The notes beneath the pieces were generated by a model. The model was not told the origin of the DNA and searched no databases. It was given only the letters and a program-made list of their open reading frames with translations. A stretch of DNA of 64,000 nucleotides from CAZYFH01 sp965249175 (GTDB taxonomy: Bacteria; Acidobacteriota; Vicinamibacteria; Vicinamibacterales; UBA8438). Below, one piece after another: positions 43,817-53,618 of this stretch. Both the position numbers and the translations under genes were made by a program. Numbering within the stretch: position 1 is the first letter of the stretch; each line of letters opens with the position of its first letter. The DNA lies in assembly GCA_965249175.1 (NCBI GenBank), contig OZ252227.1:4898001-4962000 (forward strand). The letters run 5' to 3'.

Positions 43817-44815
43817 TTACGCCTGATCGGTTTGCGGCGGCGCCTCGACGGCTGGCTGCTCCAGCCGCATGCCGAGGCCCAGTCCCATCCCCACCAGGAT
43901 CTCCTTGATCTCGTTCAATGACTTGCGCCCGAAGTTCTTCGTCCGGAGCATCTCCGGTTCGCTTTTCTGGACCAACTCGCGAATCGTCCGGATGTCGGCG
44001 TTTTTCAGGCAGTTATACGATCGCACAGACAACTCGAGCTCCTCGACGCTTTTGTCCAGGTGCTCGTTGGCGGCAGGGGGCGGTTGGTCGGCCGCCGGCT
44101 CTCCGGGCTGCTCAACTGGCTCGTCGATGTTGATGAAGATGTTGAGGTGATCCCGAACGAGCTTCGCACCGAGCGAGACGGCATCGCGTGGGCTAATCGC
44201 CCCGTCGGTCCACACGTCGACCGTCAGCTTGTCGTAGTCCGTCGTCTGCCCAAGCCTCGCTGCCTCGACAACGTAATTGACCTTCTTGATCGGCGAGTGC
44301 ACCGAGTCGACCGGGATCCATCCGATGCCGAGCTCCTCGTCGAAGTTCTTGTCTGCGGACACGTAGCCCCGGCCGCGCCTCGCACGCAACTCCATGTTCA
44401 GGCTCCCGCCCGCTCCGACCGTCGCGATGTGCACGTCGGGCTCGAGAATCTCCACGTCGGCATCGGTTTCGATGTCGCCCGCTTTGACCTCCCCGGCCTT
44501 GTCCGCATGAAGACGAAGTGTCTTGGTGTGATCGACGTGAATCTTGAAGGGAACCTGCTTGAGGTTGAGGATGATGTCGGTAGCATCTTCCACGACACCC
44601 TGAATGGGCGAAAACTCGTGCAGCACTCCATCGATCTTCACGGCGGTCACGGCCGCGCCCTCGATCGACGACAGCAGCACGCGACGCAGCGCGTTGCCAA
44701 TGGTCGTACCGAAGCCGCGCTCGAACGGCTGCGCGTGAAAGCGCCCGAACAGATCCGTGAGCGTATCGCGCTCGCACTCCAGTACCTTCGGTCGCTGGAA
44801 ACCTTTCCACAGCAT
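43817..44815 (-). CDS. rpoA: DNA-directed RNA polymerase subunit alpha
   Basis: The alpha subunit dimer scaffolds RNA polymerase and its C-terminal domain contacts UP elements and activators. It is 332 aa. The N-terminal domain (1-235) has FGRFHAQPFERGFGTTIGNALRRVLLSSIEGAAVTAVKIDGVLHEF. A Pro/Ala/Glu linker follows, then the alpha-CTD (VEELELSVRSYNCLKNADIRTIRELVQKSEPEMLRTKNFGRKSLNEIKEIL). It lies downstream of rpsD and ends 3 bp before rplQ. Confidence 0.98.
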   Translation of the reverse strand: MLWKGFQRPKVLECERDTLTDLFGRFHAQPFERGFGTTIGNALRRVLLSSIEGAAVTAVKIDGVLHEFSPIQGVVEDATDIILNLKQVPFKIHVDHTKTLRLHADKAGEVKAGDIETDADVEILEPDVHIATVGAGGSLNMELRARRGRGYVSADKNFDEELGIGWIPVDSVHSPIKKVNYVVEAARLGQTTDYDKLTVDVWTDGAISPRDAVSLGAKLVRDHLNIFINIDEPVEQPGEPAADQPPPAANEHLDKSVEELELSVRSYNCLKNADIRTIRELVQKSEPEMLRTKNFGRKSLNEIKEILVGMGLGLGMRLEQPAVEAPPQTDQA

Positions 44816-44878
44816 CGAGTCCAGTCCTTTCAGAGCGGGGGGCAGACGTGTTGACCCCGAACGGGCCAGCCGTGTCGC

Positions 44879-45508
44879 CTATTTCGAATACAGCTCGACA
44901 ATCAGTTGTTCCTGTACCGGCAGATTCATCTGCTCTCGCGTCGGGATGGCCGCAAACCGGCCGGTCAGACCCTCGCCATCCAACTCCAGCCATTCCGGTA
45001 CACCACGACCCTTGACCTCTTCCATGGCGTATTGGATCGCGGGGTTCTTTGCGCTCCTCGACTTGACCGTGATCTGGTCTCCCGCACGAAGGGAATACGA
45101 CGGGATGTCGGCGCGCTTGCCATTGACGCGAAAGTGCCCGTGACGCACGAGCTGGCGTGCCTGTGGCCGCGACGTCGCGAAGCCGAGCCGATAGACGACG
45201 TTATCCAGGCGGCTCTCGAGGAGCTGGAGGAGCGTCTCGCCGGTGATGCCCTTCTTTCGGTCCGCGGTCTCGAAGTAGCGCCTGAACTGTCGCTCGAGGA
45301 CGCCATACATCCGCTTCACCCGCTGCTTCTCACGCAGCTGGAGACCGTAACCGATGAGCTTGGCCTTTCGTCCCTTCCCGTGTTGGCCAGGAGGCACATT
45401 GCGCCGCTCGATGGCACACTTTTCACCGTAGCAGCGCTCTCCCTTGAGAAAGAGCTTCATGCCTTCTCGCCGGCACAACCGACACACCGGACCCACGTAA
45501 CGTGCCAT
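44879..45508 (-). CDS. rpsD: 30S ribosomal protein S4 (zinc-binding form)
   Basis: A primary 16S rRNA binder that nucleates 30S assembly and often autoregulates the alpha operon. It is 209 aa. The N-terminal zinc knuckle is intact (Cys9, Cys12, Cys26, Cys31 in VCRLCRREGMKLFLKGERCYGEKC), so this is the C+ form. The S4 RNA-binding domain (LESRLDNVVYRLGFATSRPQARQLVRHGHF) is complete. Confidence 0.98.
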   Translation of the reverse strand: MARYVGPVCRLCRREGMKLFLKGERCYGEKCAIERRNVPPGQHGKGRKAKLIGYGLQLREKQRVKRMYGVLERQFRRYFETADRKKGITGETLLQLLESRLDNVVYRLGFATSRPQARQLVRHGHFRVNGKRADIPSYSLRAGDQITVKSRSAKNPAIQYAMEEVKGRGVPEWLELDGEGLTGRFAAIPTREQMNLPVQEQLIVELYSK

Positions 45509-45530
45509 GCTTCCTTAGCCCTTCTCGACG

Positions 45531-45971
45531 CTACACGCGCCGCCGTTTCGGTGGACGGCACCCGTTGTGCGGAATTGGGGTCACGTCCCGGATGGATTTG
45601 ACCTCAAGTCCCACCGACGTTTGCAGCGCGCGAATTGCGGACTCTCGCCCCGCACCTGGCCCCTTGACCCGTACGTCCACCGAACGGACACCGAAACCCT
45701 TGGCGCCATGGCCCGCGCTGATGGCGGCCTGCGTCGCGGCGTACGGCGTGCCCTTCCGAGACCCCTTGAAACCGATCCCACCCGCGCTCGACCAGGACAA
45801 CACCGCGCCATCGTTGTCCGTGATCGTGATGATGGTGTTGTTGAACGAGGCCTGAATGTGCACCACGCCATGGTGCACGACACGCTTCTCGCCACGCTTC
45901 TTGAACGTCTTCTTCCGCCGCTTCGGCTTCCCCGCGGGGAGTCCTGATTCAACCGTTTCCGTCTTGGCCAT
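45531..45971 (-). CDS. rpsK: 30S ribosomal protein S11
   Basis: Forms the platform of the 30S subunit near the Shine-Dalgarno cleft. It is 146 aa with an N-terminal basic extension (PKRRKKTFKKRGEKRVVHHG) before the core GVVHIQASFNNTIITITDNDGAVLSWSSAGGIGFKGSRKGTPYAAQAA-like region and the C-terminal DVTPIPHNGCRPPKRRRV. It lies between rpsM and rpsD with short spacers. Confidence 0.98.
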   Translation of the reverse strand: MAKTETVESGLPAGKPKRRKKTFKKRGEKRVVHHGVVHIQASFNNTIITITDNDGAVLSWSSAGGIGFKGSRKGTPYAATQAAISAGHGAKGFGVRSVDVRVKGPGAGRESAIRALQTSVGLEVKSIRDVTPIPHNGCRPPKRRRV

Positions 45972-45988
45972 CGTCTATCCCGCGCGCC

Positions 45989-46363
45989 TTACGTCGCCTT
46001 CTTCTTGGCAACCGCACCCTTGCGCGGCCCCTTGCGGGTGCGCGCGTTCGTATTGGTTCGCTGTCCTCGCACCGGCAGGTTGCGCCGGTGCCGGAGCCCC
46101 CGATAGCACCCGATCTCCATCAGGCGCTTGATGTTCATCGAGATCTCTTTACGCAGGTCGCCTTCAACCCCGCCCTGCTCCTCGATGACGCGACTGATCT
46201 TCCGTACGTCGTCCTCGGTCAAGTCCTTGACGCGCGTATCCGGAACAACGCCGGAGACACCGAGGATGTTCGCCGATCGCGTCGGCCCGATGCCGAAGAT
46301 GTACGTCAACCCCACTTCGATCCGCTTCGTTCTCGGGAGATCTACACCTGCAATACGTGCCAT
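45989..46363 (-). CDS. rpsM: 30S ribosomal protein S13
   Basis: Located in the head of the 30S subunit, contacting P-site tRNA and forming intersubunit bridges. It is 124 aa, normal length: MARIAGVDLPRTKRIEVGLTYIFGIG and the tRNA-contacting tail GLRHRRNLPVRGQRTNTNARTRKGPRKGAVAKKK. First of the S13-S11-S4-alpha-L17 group, following rpmJ. Confidence 0.98.
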   Translation of the reverse strand: MARIAGVDLPRTKRIEVGLTYIFGIGPTRSANILGVSGVVPDTRVKDLTEDDVRKISRVIEEQGGVEGDLRKEISMNIKRLMEIGCYRGLRHRRNLPVRGQRTNTNARTRKGPRKGAVAKKKAT

Positions 46364-46403
46364 ACCTAGCCTCTAGTCCCCGGCGCGGTTTCGCCCGCGC
46401 ACC

Positions 46404-46517
46404 TCACCCTTGCCGCTGCTTGTGCTTTGGATTCGGACAAAGCACGCGGACGACGCCCCGGCGCCGAACGATCTTGCATTTGTCACACATACGTTTAACC
46501 GATGTGCGCACCTTCAT
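46404..46517 (-). CDS. rpmJ: 50S ribosomal protein L36 (zinc-binding form)
   Basis: A 37-residue zinc-ribbon protein of the large subunit: MKVRTSVKRMCDKCKIVRRR then GVVRVLCPNPKHKQRQG, with ligands Cys11, Cys14, Cys27 and His32 all present (C+ type). ATG 46517 lies between infA and rpsM, the standard position. Confidence 0.97.
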   Translation of the reverse strand: MKVRTSVKRMCDKCKIVRRRGVVRVLCPNPKHKQRQG

Positions 46518-46542
46518 GGCTACCTCTCGCCCGCCTGTCGCT

Positions 46543-46800
46543 CTAGCGGGCGCCCAAACGCCCCGTGATCCGGCCGCGGGTCCGGTTACGTGGTGCGCGC
46601 GCGACGATCACACGGTCACCCACGAGAATCCGCATGAAGTTGCGCTGCGCGTCGCGCGACGCGTGCGCCACGATGTGCTCATGCGACGCGAGCTCCACCC
46701 GGTAGAGCGCGCGCGGCAGTGCCTCGACGACGACGCCCTCGTCATCGTCCTCGACGTCTCGGTCGGTGACGTCACCACCCGCGGCCCGTGTCTCCTGCAT
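46543..46800 (-). CDS. infA: Translation initiation factor IF-1 (divergent)
   Basis: IF-1 occupies the 30S A site during initiation. It is 85 aa from ATG 46800 with a non-standard 16-residue N-terminal extension. The OB-fold is recognisable: GVVVEALPRALYRVELASHEHIVAHASRDAQRNFMRILVGDRVIVARAPRNRTRGRITGRL. The usual ISGKMRxNxIRI is replaced by ASRDAQRNFMRI. The start lies 29 nt inside the 3' end of map. No other IF-1 is visible in the window. Confidence 0.92.
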   Translation of the reverse strand: MQETRAAGGDVTDRDVEDDDEGVVVEALPRALYRVELASHEHIVAHASRDAQRNFMRILVGDRVIVARAPRNRTRGRITGRLGAR

Positions 46801-47626
46801 TGCTCTCCAAGCCACCGGCCGTCGGCGCGTACGCATGTACGGGGCCCGTATCGCCGGTCTGTGCTGCCTCGGTGGGCGCCAGCGGCGTGCTCAACACCAC
46901 AGGACCCTCGATCGTGATGGCCACCGTGTGCTCGAAGTGCGCGGACAAGCTGCCGTCGGATGTGACCGCGGTCCAGCCGTCATCGAGCAACCTGACGTCG
47001 GCGCGGCCCATGTTCACCATCGGCTCGATCGCGATCACCATCCCCGCCGTCAGCCGTGGCCCACGCCCCGGCTCGCCATAGTTTGGGATCTGGGGATCTT
47101 CGTGAAGCGCTGTCCCGATCCCGTGCCCGACGAACTCGCGTACCACCGAGAAACCGTTGGCCTCGACGTGCTGTTGGACGGCGTGTCCGAGATCCGATAC
47201 GCGTCCACCCACGCGGGCGCACGCGATGGACCGCGTCAGTGCGTCTTCCGTGACGCGAAGCAGCGTCGACGCGGGCTCCGAAATCGTCCCGACCCCGACG
47301 GTGACCGCCGAGTCACCGTAGAAGCCACCGAGCACGACCCCGAGATCGATCGAGACGATGTCTCCCGCCTCCAGCGGCGTGTCGGACGGAATGCCATGGA
47401 CCACGGCATCATTGACCGACGTGCACAGCGTGGCCGGGTAGCCCTTATAGCCTTTGAACGCCGGAACGGCACCTGCCTCCCGCACGTGCGCCTCTGCGAG
47501 GGTGTCGAGCACCCGAGTCGTGACCCCGGGCGCCACCTCGGCCTGCAGCTCGGTCAGCACCTGCCCGACCAGCGCGTTGGCGGCCCGCATCCGCTGGAGC
47601 TCAGACGGCGATTTGGTCACGATCAT
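46772..47626 (-). CDS. map: Methionine aminopeptidase, type I
   Basis: Removes the initiator methionine from nascent proteins; a dinuclear metal enzyme. The product is 284 aa: catalytic core of about 250 residues with VHGIPSD, ligand Asp pair in IVSIDLGVVLGGFYGDSAVTV, His in REFVGHGIGTALHE, Glu in IAIEPMV and Glu in HFEHTVAIT. A low-complexity tail of about 35 residues overlaps the infA start. ATG 47626 overlaps the adk stop by ATGA. Confidence 0.97.
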   Translation of the reverse strand: MIVTKSPSELQRMRAANALVGQVLTELQAEVAPGVTTRVLDTLAEAHVREAGAVPAFKGYKGYPATLCTSVNDAVVHGIPSDTPLEAGDIVSIDLGVVLGGFYGDSAVTVGVGTISEPASTLLRVTEDALTRSIACARVGGRVSDLGHAVQQHVEANGFSVVREFVGHGIGTALHEDPQIPNYGEPGRGPRLTAGMVIAIEPMVNMGRADVRLLDDGWTAVTSDGSLSAHFEHTVAITIEGPVVLSTPLAPTEAAQTGDTGPVHAYAPTAGGLESNAGDTGRGW

Positions 47627-48285
47627 TGGCTCACCGCGCTCTCGGCCGCCACAACGTCATCGATGGCAACCGCCACAGCCGCCGAGACGACGTCTGGGGG
47701 CTGAGCGCCATCGACCGCTCGAAACGTCGGCCGCCCCTGATAAAACTCCACGAGCGGCGCCGTGTCCCGCCGATAGACGGCAAGGCGCTCGCGCACCACG
47801 TGTTCGCTGTCGTCGCTCCGTTGCTCGAGCGCGCCGCCGCAGCTTGGGCAGACGGTGTGGGGCGATCCGCCCCCCGCGATTGCGCCGCACGTCGAGCACA
47901 CGCGCCGCCGCGACAAGCGCTCCACGACCTGGGCGTCGGTGACCGTTAGATCCACGATCGCCAGCGCACCGCGGTCCGCGAGCATCTCGTCCAGCGCCTG
48001 AGCCTGGAAGACCCTCCGCGGAAACCCGTCGAGGACGACCCCGGCGCGGGCGTCTGGCAAAGCCAGTCGCTCCCGGACCACTTCGATCACGATGTCGTCA
48101 CCCACCAACTGGCCGGCATCGAGCACCGCTTTGACTTGCCGCCCCAAGGGACTCTCGGACGCGATTGCCGAACGGAGCATGTCGCCCGTGGATACATGTG
48201 GGATGCCACGCGCGTTCGCCACGCGTTTCGCCTGCGTGCCCTTGCCTGCGCCGGGCGGACCGAGCAACAAGACATCCAGCGTCAT
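47623..48285 (-). CDS. adk: Adenylate kinase
   Basis: Interconverts ATP + AMP and 2 ADP. It is 220 aa: P-loop GPPGAGKGTQAKR, AMP site STGDMLR and LDGFPRRVFQAQAL, and a long LID carrying a zinc site (CSTCG and CPSCG). The canonical FPRT is FPRR. It lies in the secY-adk-map arrangement common in bacteria and overlaps map by ATGA. Confidence 0.97.
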   Translation of the reverse strand: MTLDVLLLGPPGAGKGTQAKRVANARGIPHVSTGDMLRSAIASESPLGRQVKAVLDAGQLVGDDIVIEVVRERLALPDARAGVVLDGFPRRVFQAQALDEMLADRGALAIVDLTVTDAQVVERLSRRRVCSTCGAIAGGGSPHTVCPSCGGALEQRSDDSEHVVRERLAVYRRDTAPLVEFYQGRPTFRAVDGAQPPDVVSAAVAVAIDDVVAAESAVSQ

Positions 48286-48297
48286 CGCACGTTCCAG

Positions 48298-49712
<1,415 letters not shown>

Positions 49713-49713
<1 letters not shown>

Positions 49714-50222
49714 CAGGCTGCATCCTCGGACATCGACCCGCGTGTCGACACCGCCTCACACGTTCCACCGGCGCCGACAATCCGTTCGCGCGCCTTCGCG
49801 CTGAACTTGTGAGCCTTGACGGTCAGCGTCTTGGAAATCTCACCGCGCGCCAGCACTTTGACGAGCGCGAAGCGGCTGATGAGACGGGACGCGCGCAGCA
49901 CATCTGGCGTGACCTCGGCACCGCTCTCGAAACGGCTCTCCAATGTGTCGAGGTTAACGACCTCGTACGCGACGCGAAACGGATTGTGAAACCCCCGCTT
50001 CGGCAACCGCCGATGCATGGGCATCTGGCCGCCCTCGAAACCTCGCTTGCGCGAGTATCCCGACCGCGACTGCTGGCCCTTGTGCCCGCGACCCGCGGTG
50101 ACACCGGTGCCGGAACCCTCCCCGCGGCCGATACGCTTCTTGGCCCGCTTCGCGCCCCTCGGTGGTTGGAGCGTGTTGAGGCTCATTGGTGCGACCGGCG
50201 CGTCTTTCCGTTGCTCAGTCAT
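49713..50222 (-). CDS. rplO: 50S ribosomal protein L15
   Basis: A late-assembly protein of the large subunit near the peptidyl transferase centre. It is 169 aa: SLNTLQPPRGAKRAKKRIGRGEGSGTGVTAGRGHKGQQSRSGYSRKRGFEGGQMPMHRRLPKRGF is strongly conserved. Start ATG 50222 overlaps rpmD by 8 nt; the stop overlaps secY. Confidence 0.97.
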
Positions 50223-50424
50223 CGTTCGTCACGACCAGATGCCGGACCGCGCGAATCATGCCGCGCACCGACGGATTGTCGACCACCTCGACCGAGTGGC
50301 CGATTCGTCGCAACCCGAGGCCGCGCACGACCTGCTCCTGGACTTTCTCATAGCCAATCCAGCTCCGCACGAGCGTGACGCGCACCCTGGGCGCGTCGTC
50401 GTTACGCGTTGCAGGTCGTCTCAT
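50215..50424 (-). CDS. rpmD: 50S ribosomal protein L30
   Basis: A 69-aa small large-subunit protein: VRVTLVRSWIGYEKVQEQVVRGLGLRRIGHSVEVVDNPSVRGMIRAVRHLVVTND. ATG 50424 (MRRPATRNDD) is taken instead of a longer frame reaching back into rpsE. It sits in the standard rpsE-rpmD-rplO order. Confidence 0.95.
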   Translation of the reverse strand: MRRPATRNDDAPRVRVTLVRSWIGYEKVQEQVVRGLGLRRIGHSVEVVDNPSVRGMIRAVRHLVVTNDD

Positions 50425-50434
50425 CGCCTCTCTC

Positions 50435-50947
50435 TCACACGCCCAGCGTTTCGAGCTCGACCCCACGAAGCCTGGCGACATCCACAGGATCCTTGAGCTC
50501 GGCGAGACCGGTGAACGTCGCGCGCACGACGTTGTTCGGGTTATCAGAGCCGAGGGACTTCGTCAGGATGTCGTGGATGCCGGTGGCTTCCACGACCGCG
50601 CGGACGGCGCCGCCGGCGATGATCCCGGTGCCCTGCGGGGCCGGCTTCAGCAGCACACGACCGGCGCCAAACCGTCCGATGATGGCGTGGGGAATGGTCG
50701 TGCCCTGCAGTGGCACCCGGATCAGCGCCTTCTTGGCGGCTTCGATGCCCTTCTTGATGGCCGAGGGCACCTCCTTCGCCTTGCCGATGGCGTACCCGCA
50801 GTGGCCGGCGCCGTCACCGACGACCACGAGCGCACTGAAGCTCAGGTTCTTGCCGCCTTTGACGACCTTGGTCACTCGGTTGATGGACACCACGGTGTCC
50901 TTCAAATCGAGCATGGTCGGATCGATCTTCGGTCGTGCTTCTTTCAT
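50435..50947 (-). CDS. rpsE: 30S ribosomal protein S5
   Basis: Lies at the mRNA entry tunnel and contributes to decoding accuracy. It is 170 aa from ATG 50947 (MKEARPKIDPTMLDLKDTVVSINRVTKVVKGGKNLSFSALVVVGDG). The S5 double-strand RNA-binding region and GTGIIAGGAVRAVVEATGIHDILTKSLGSDNPNN are intact. A longer frame to 51052 would overlap rplR and is rejected. Confidence 0.97.
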   Translation of the reverse strand: MKEARPKIDPTMLDLKDTVVSINRVTKVVKGGKNLSFSALVVVGDGAGHCGYAIGKAKEVPSAIKKGIEAAKKALIRVPLQGTTIPHAIIGRFGAGRVLLKPAPQGTGIIAGGAVRAVVEATGIHDILTKSLGSDNPNNVVRATFTGLAELKDPVDVARLRGVELETLGV

Positions 50948-50954
50948 GGGTCGT

Positions 50955-51329
50955 CTAGAACTCCAGTCCGGCTTTGCGCGCGGCGTCGGCCACCGATCGG
51001 ACACGTCCGTGATACAGGACGCCGCCGCGATCGAATACCACGCGCGTGACACCTTGCTTCAAGAGGCGCTCGGCGACCACGCGGCCGATGATCTGGGCGC
51101 CGGCCAGGTTGCCGCCCCGGGCGCCGTCGCTGAAGAGCGCCTTCACGGTCGGCTCCATGCTCGACGCCGACACGATGGTGCGTCCAGCCAGGTCGTTAAC
51201 CACCTGCGCGGAGATATGAGCCAGACTCCGCGATACGGCTAGCCGCGGCCGTTCGGACGTCCCGCTCATACGCTGCCGCTGCCGCAGGCGGATGCGCGTG
51301 CGCCGGTCCCTCTTCGTCTTGACTCTCAT
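50955..51329 (-). CDS. rplR: 50S ribosomal protein L18
   Basis: Binds 5S rRNA with L5 in the central protuberance. It is 124 aa: MRVKTKRDRRTRIRLRQRQRMSGTSERPRLAVSRSLAHISAQVVND, ending VVFDRGGVLYHGRVRSVADAARKAGLEF. Normal length and position between rplF and rpsE. Confidence 0.97.
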   Translation of the reverse strand: MRVKTKRDRRTRIRLRQRQRMSGTSERPRLAVSRSLAHISAQVVNDLAGRTIVSASSMEPTVKALFSDGARGGNLAGAQIIGRVVAERLLKQGVTRVVFDRGGVLYHGRVRSVADAARKAGLEF

Positions 51330-51349
51330 CTCTTCGCCCGTACCCGCAC

Positions 51350-51889
51350 CTACGCCCCGGTCTTACCTACCTTCTTCTTGAGCACTTCGCCGGTGTAGCG
51401 GACGCCTTTCTGCTTGTAGGGGTCCGGTTTGCGCAGCGAACGGATGTCGGCAGCTACTTGGCCCACCTGCTGGCGATCGATGCCGCTCACGGTGATGTGC
51501 GTCTGCTTCTCGACCGCGATGTCGATCCCGGCCGGGACATCAAAGTTAATCTGATGCGAGTATCCGAGCGAGAAAACCACCTGTTGGCCCGACACCTCCG
51601 CGCGGTAGCCGATCCCGACGATATCGAGCTCCTTCTTGAAGCCCTCGACCACGCCGTGGACCGCGTTCGCCACGAGGCTGCGCGCAAGCCCGTGAAAGTT
51701 GCCGACCGTCGTATCGTTCTCCTTGATCGGGCTCGCCACGAGCGTACCGCCGGTCTCCTCGAACTTGATTCCCGGGGGCACGATCTGTCGAAGGCTTCCC
51801 TTCGGCCCCTCAATCTCAACCGCATCGACGTCCACTCGCACCTGGACCCCGCTCGGTATCGGTATCGGCTTCTTTCCTACACGCGACAT
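51350..51889 (-). CDS. rplF: 50S ribosomal protein L6
   Basis: Located by the factor-binding site of the large subunit. It is 179 aa from ATG 51889 (MSRVGKKPIPIPSGVQVRVD), with the conserved tail GQVAADIRSLRKPDPYKQKGVRYTGEVLKKKVGKTGA. A longer frame to 52018 runs into the rpsH end and is not family-like. Confidence 0.97.
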   Translation of the reverse strand: MSRVGKKPIPIPSGVQVRVDVDAVEIEGPKGSLRQIVPPGIKFEETGGTLVASPIKENDTTVGNFHGLARSLVANAVHGVVEGFKKELDIVGIGYRAEVSGQQVVFSLGYSHQINFDVPAGIDIAVEKQTHITVSGIDRQQVGQVAADIRSLRKPDPYKQKGVRYTGEVLKKKVGKTGA

Positions 51890-51965
51890 GATCGGTGCTC
51901 GACTTGCTCGTGGTTCCCGCTGCCCAAGGTTGCACAGTGCCACCGTCCGGCTAGAGCCCGCGCCG

Positions 51966-52376
51966 CTACCAGACGTTGCACAGCACCTCCCCACCGACAC
52001 CGGCTTTCGAGGCGTCACGTCCCGTCATCACCCCGCGCGACGTGGTCAGGATGCTCGTCCCCAGGCCCGCGAGGACCGGCGGTGCCTTGTCCCGCGCGAA
52101 GTACACCCGACGCCCGGGCCGACTGACCCGCGCGAGCCCGGTCAGCACGCGCTCGCCGCGGGGACCGTACTTGAGATAAATCCTCAGCATGCGCAGGCGC
52201 TCGTCTCCACGCGGGTTCGGTAACTCGACCTGCTTGAACCCGAGGATGTAGCCCTCGCCTTGAAGGATGCGTGCGATATCGGACTTCAAGCGCGATGCCG
52301 GAATATCAACACGCGGGCGCCGTTCCAGGGTCGCGTTGCGAACCCTCGTCAGCATGTCGGCAATCTGGTCAGCCAT
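51966..52376 (-). CDS. rpsH: 30S ribosomal protein S8
   Basis: A primary 16S rRNA binder and, in many bacteria, the autoregulator of the spc operon. It is 136 aa: MADQIADMLTRVRNATLERRPRVDIPASRLKSDIARIL and the C-terminal GLGTSILTTSRGVMTGRDASKAGVGGEVLCNVW. Confidence 0.97.
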   Translation of the reverse strand: MADQIADMLTRVRNATLERRPRVDIPASRLKSDIARILQGEGYILGFKQVELPNPRGDERLRMLRIYLKYGPRGERVLTGLARVSRPGRRVYFARDKAPPVLAGLGTSILTTSRGVMTGRDASKAGVGGEVLCNVW

Positions 52377-52445
52377 AGCACTCCGATCCCAACCTCGGAC
52401 CCGTGGTAGCCACGATCCCGGGTGCGGCCACGAGGGCCACGCAGT

Positions 52446-52631
52446 CTACCAACTGCTCTTGGTGACGCCCGCGACCTCGCCCTCGAGCGCCAGCCGACGG
52501 AAGCACAGCCGGCACAGCGCGAACTTGCGAAGATATCCGCGTGGCCGGCCGCACAACCGGCACCGATTGCGCAAGCGCACCTTGAACTTCGGCGTTTTCA
52601 ACTCTTTGACGATTTTTGCGGTCGTGGCCAT
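52446..52631 (-). CDS. rpsN: 30S ribosomal protein S14, zinc type
   Basis: The short 61-aa zinc-binding S14 (type Z): ligands in CRLCGRPRGY and CRLCFRRLA, ending AGVTKSSW. It lies at the usual place between rplE and rpsH. The zinc form agrees with the C+ forms of S4 and L36 here. Confidence 0.97.
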   Translation of the reverse strand: MATTAKIVKELKTPKFKVRLRNRCRLCGRPRGYLRKFALCRLCFRRLALEGEVAGVTKSSW

Positions 52632-52661
52632 AATCTGTCCGCCTCAGGACTCGCCCGGATC

Positions 52662-53204
52662 CTAGTTCTGCCGGAACGGCATCCCCATTAACTGCAGGAG
52701 CTTTCGGCCCTCTTCGTCACTGCCAGCCGTCGTGACCACGGAGATGTTCATCCCGCGCGCCGTGTCCACCTTCATGTAGTCGATCTCGAGAAAGATCAGC
52801 TGGTCCTTGAGGCCCAGCGTGTAGTTCCCGCGACCATCGAAGCCACGCGGCGATACCCCACGGAAGTCGCGCACGCGCGGCAGGGCAATCGACACGAGTC
52901 GGTCGAGGAACTCGTACATCCGCTCGCCGCGCAGCGTGACCATCGCACCAATGGGCATGCCCTGACGGAGCTTGAACTGCGCGATCGACTTTCGTGCGCG
53001 CCGCGTCACCGGGCGCTGACCGGTAATACGCGCCAGTTCGTCGGCACCAACGTCGATCAACTTGGCGTTCTGCGTGGCTTCGCCGAGCCCCATGTTGACG
53101 ACGATGCGCTCGATCTTCGGCACCGCCATGACGTTGCCGTAGCCGAACTCCTTCTCGAGCGCGGGCACGACCTCGCTCTTGTACCGCTCTTGTAAACGAC
53201 TCAT
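52662..53204 (-). CDS. rplE: 50S ribosomal protein L5
   Basis: Links 5S rRNA to the large subunit and contacts P-site tRNA. It is 180 aa from ATG 53204 (MSRLQERYKSEVVPALEKEFGYGNVMAVPKIERIVVNMGLGEA), overlapping the rplX stop by ATGA. It ends GSDEEGRKLLQLMGMPFRQN. The longer frame to 53303 is an overlap artefact. Confidence 0.97.
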   Translation of the reverse strand: MSRLQERYKSEVVPALEKEFGYGNVMAVPKIERIVVNMGLGEATQNAKLIDVGADELARITGQRPVTRRARKSIAQFKLRQGMPIGAMVTLRGERMYEFLDRLVSIALPRVRDFRGVSPRGFDGRGNYTLGLKDQLIFLEIDYMKVDTARGMNISVVTTAGSDEEGRKLLQLMGMPFRQN

Positions 53205-53533
53205 TTGTCCACCGCTCCGTCGCACTTGCGGCAGATACGCACCCGACGACCGTCGCCGAGCAGCCGGCGCCCGAGGCGCGTCGCGGCACCGCACTCGGGG
53301 CACACGAGCTGCACATTGGAGGCGTGCAACGACGCTTCGCGCTCGACGATGCCGCCCTTTACGTTGGCGCGAGGGTTGGGTCGCGTGTGTCGCTTGATGA
53401 AGTTCACGCCCTCCACCACGACGCGGTTGCGATCCGGCAGAACCTTCAACACCCGTCCCCGCTTGCCGCGGTCCTTCCCGGCCACGACAACGACATTGTC
53501 GTTCTTGCGAACCGGGGTCTGTAATCGAGACAT
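53201..53533 (-). CDS. rplX: 50S ribosomal protein L24
   Basis: Starts 50S assembly and sits at the tunnel exit. It is 110 aa: KOW motif in KNDNVVVVAGKDRGKRGRVLKVLPDRNRVVVEGVNFIKRHTRPN, then a C-terminal zinc-ribbon-like stretch with CPEC and CRKC. It is coupled to rplE by ATGA. Upstream lies a heptamer repeat array. Confidence 0.97.
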   Translation of the reverse strand: MSRLQTPVRKNDNVVVVAGKDRGKRGRVLKVLPDRNRVVVEGVNFIKRHTRPNPRANVKGGIVEREASLHASNVQLVCPECGAATRLGRRLLGDGRRVRICRKCDGAVDK

Positions 53534-53551
53534 CGCTGTTCTCTGTTCGTT

Positions 53552-53593
53552 GCGCCCTACGCCCTACGCCCTACGCCCTACGCCCTACGCCCT
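53552..53593. repeat. Heptanucleotide tandem repeat between rplN and rplX
   Basis: Five exact copies of GCCCTAC plus a partial sixth, in the 85-bp spacer between the rplN stop (53619) and the rplX start (53533). This is the largest spacer in this part of the operon and probably expands and contracts by slippage. Confidence 0.9.
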
Positions 53594-53618
53594 GAGTCTG
53601 TCGCCTTCGCAGTGACGC

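Noticed and set aside
52717..53316. Minus-strand ORF of 199 aa overlapping rplE
   Set aside because: Out-of-frame shadow of rplE, arginine- and alanine-rich with no family match.
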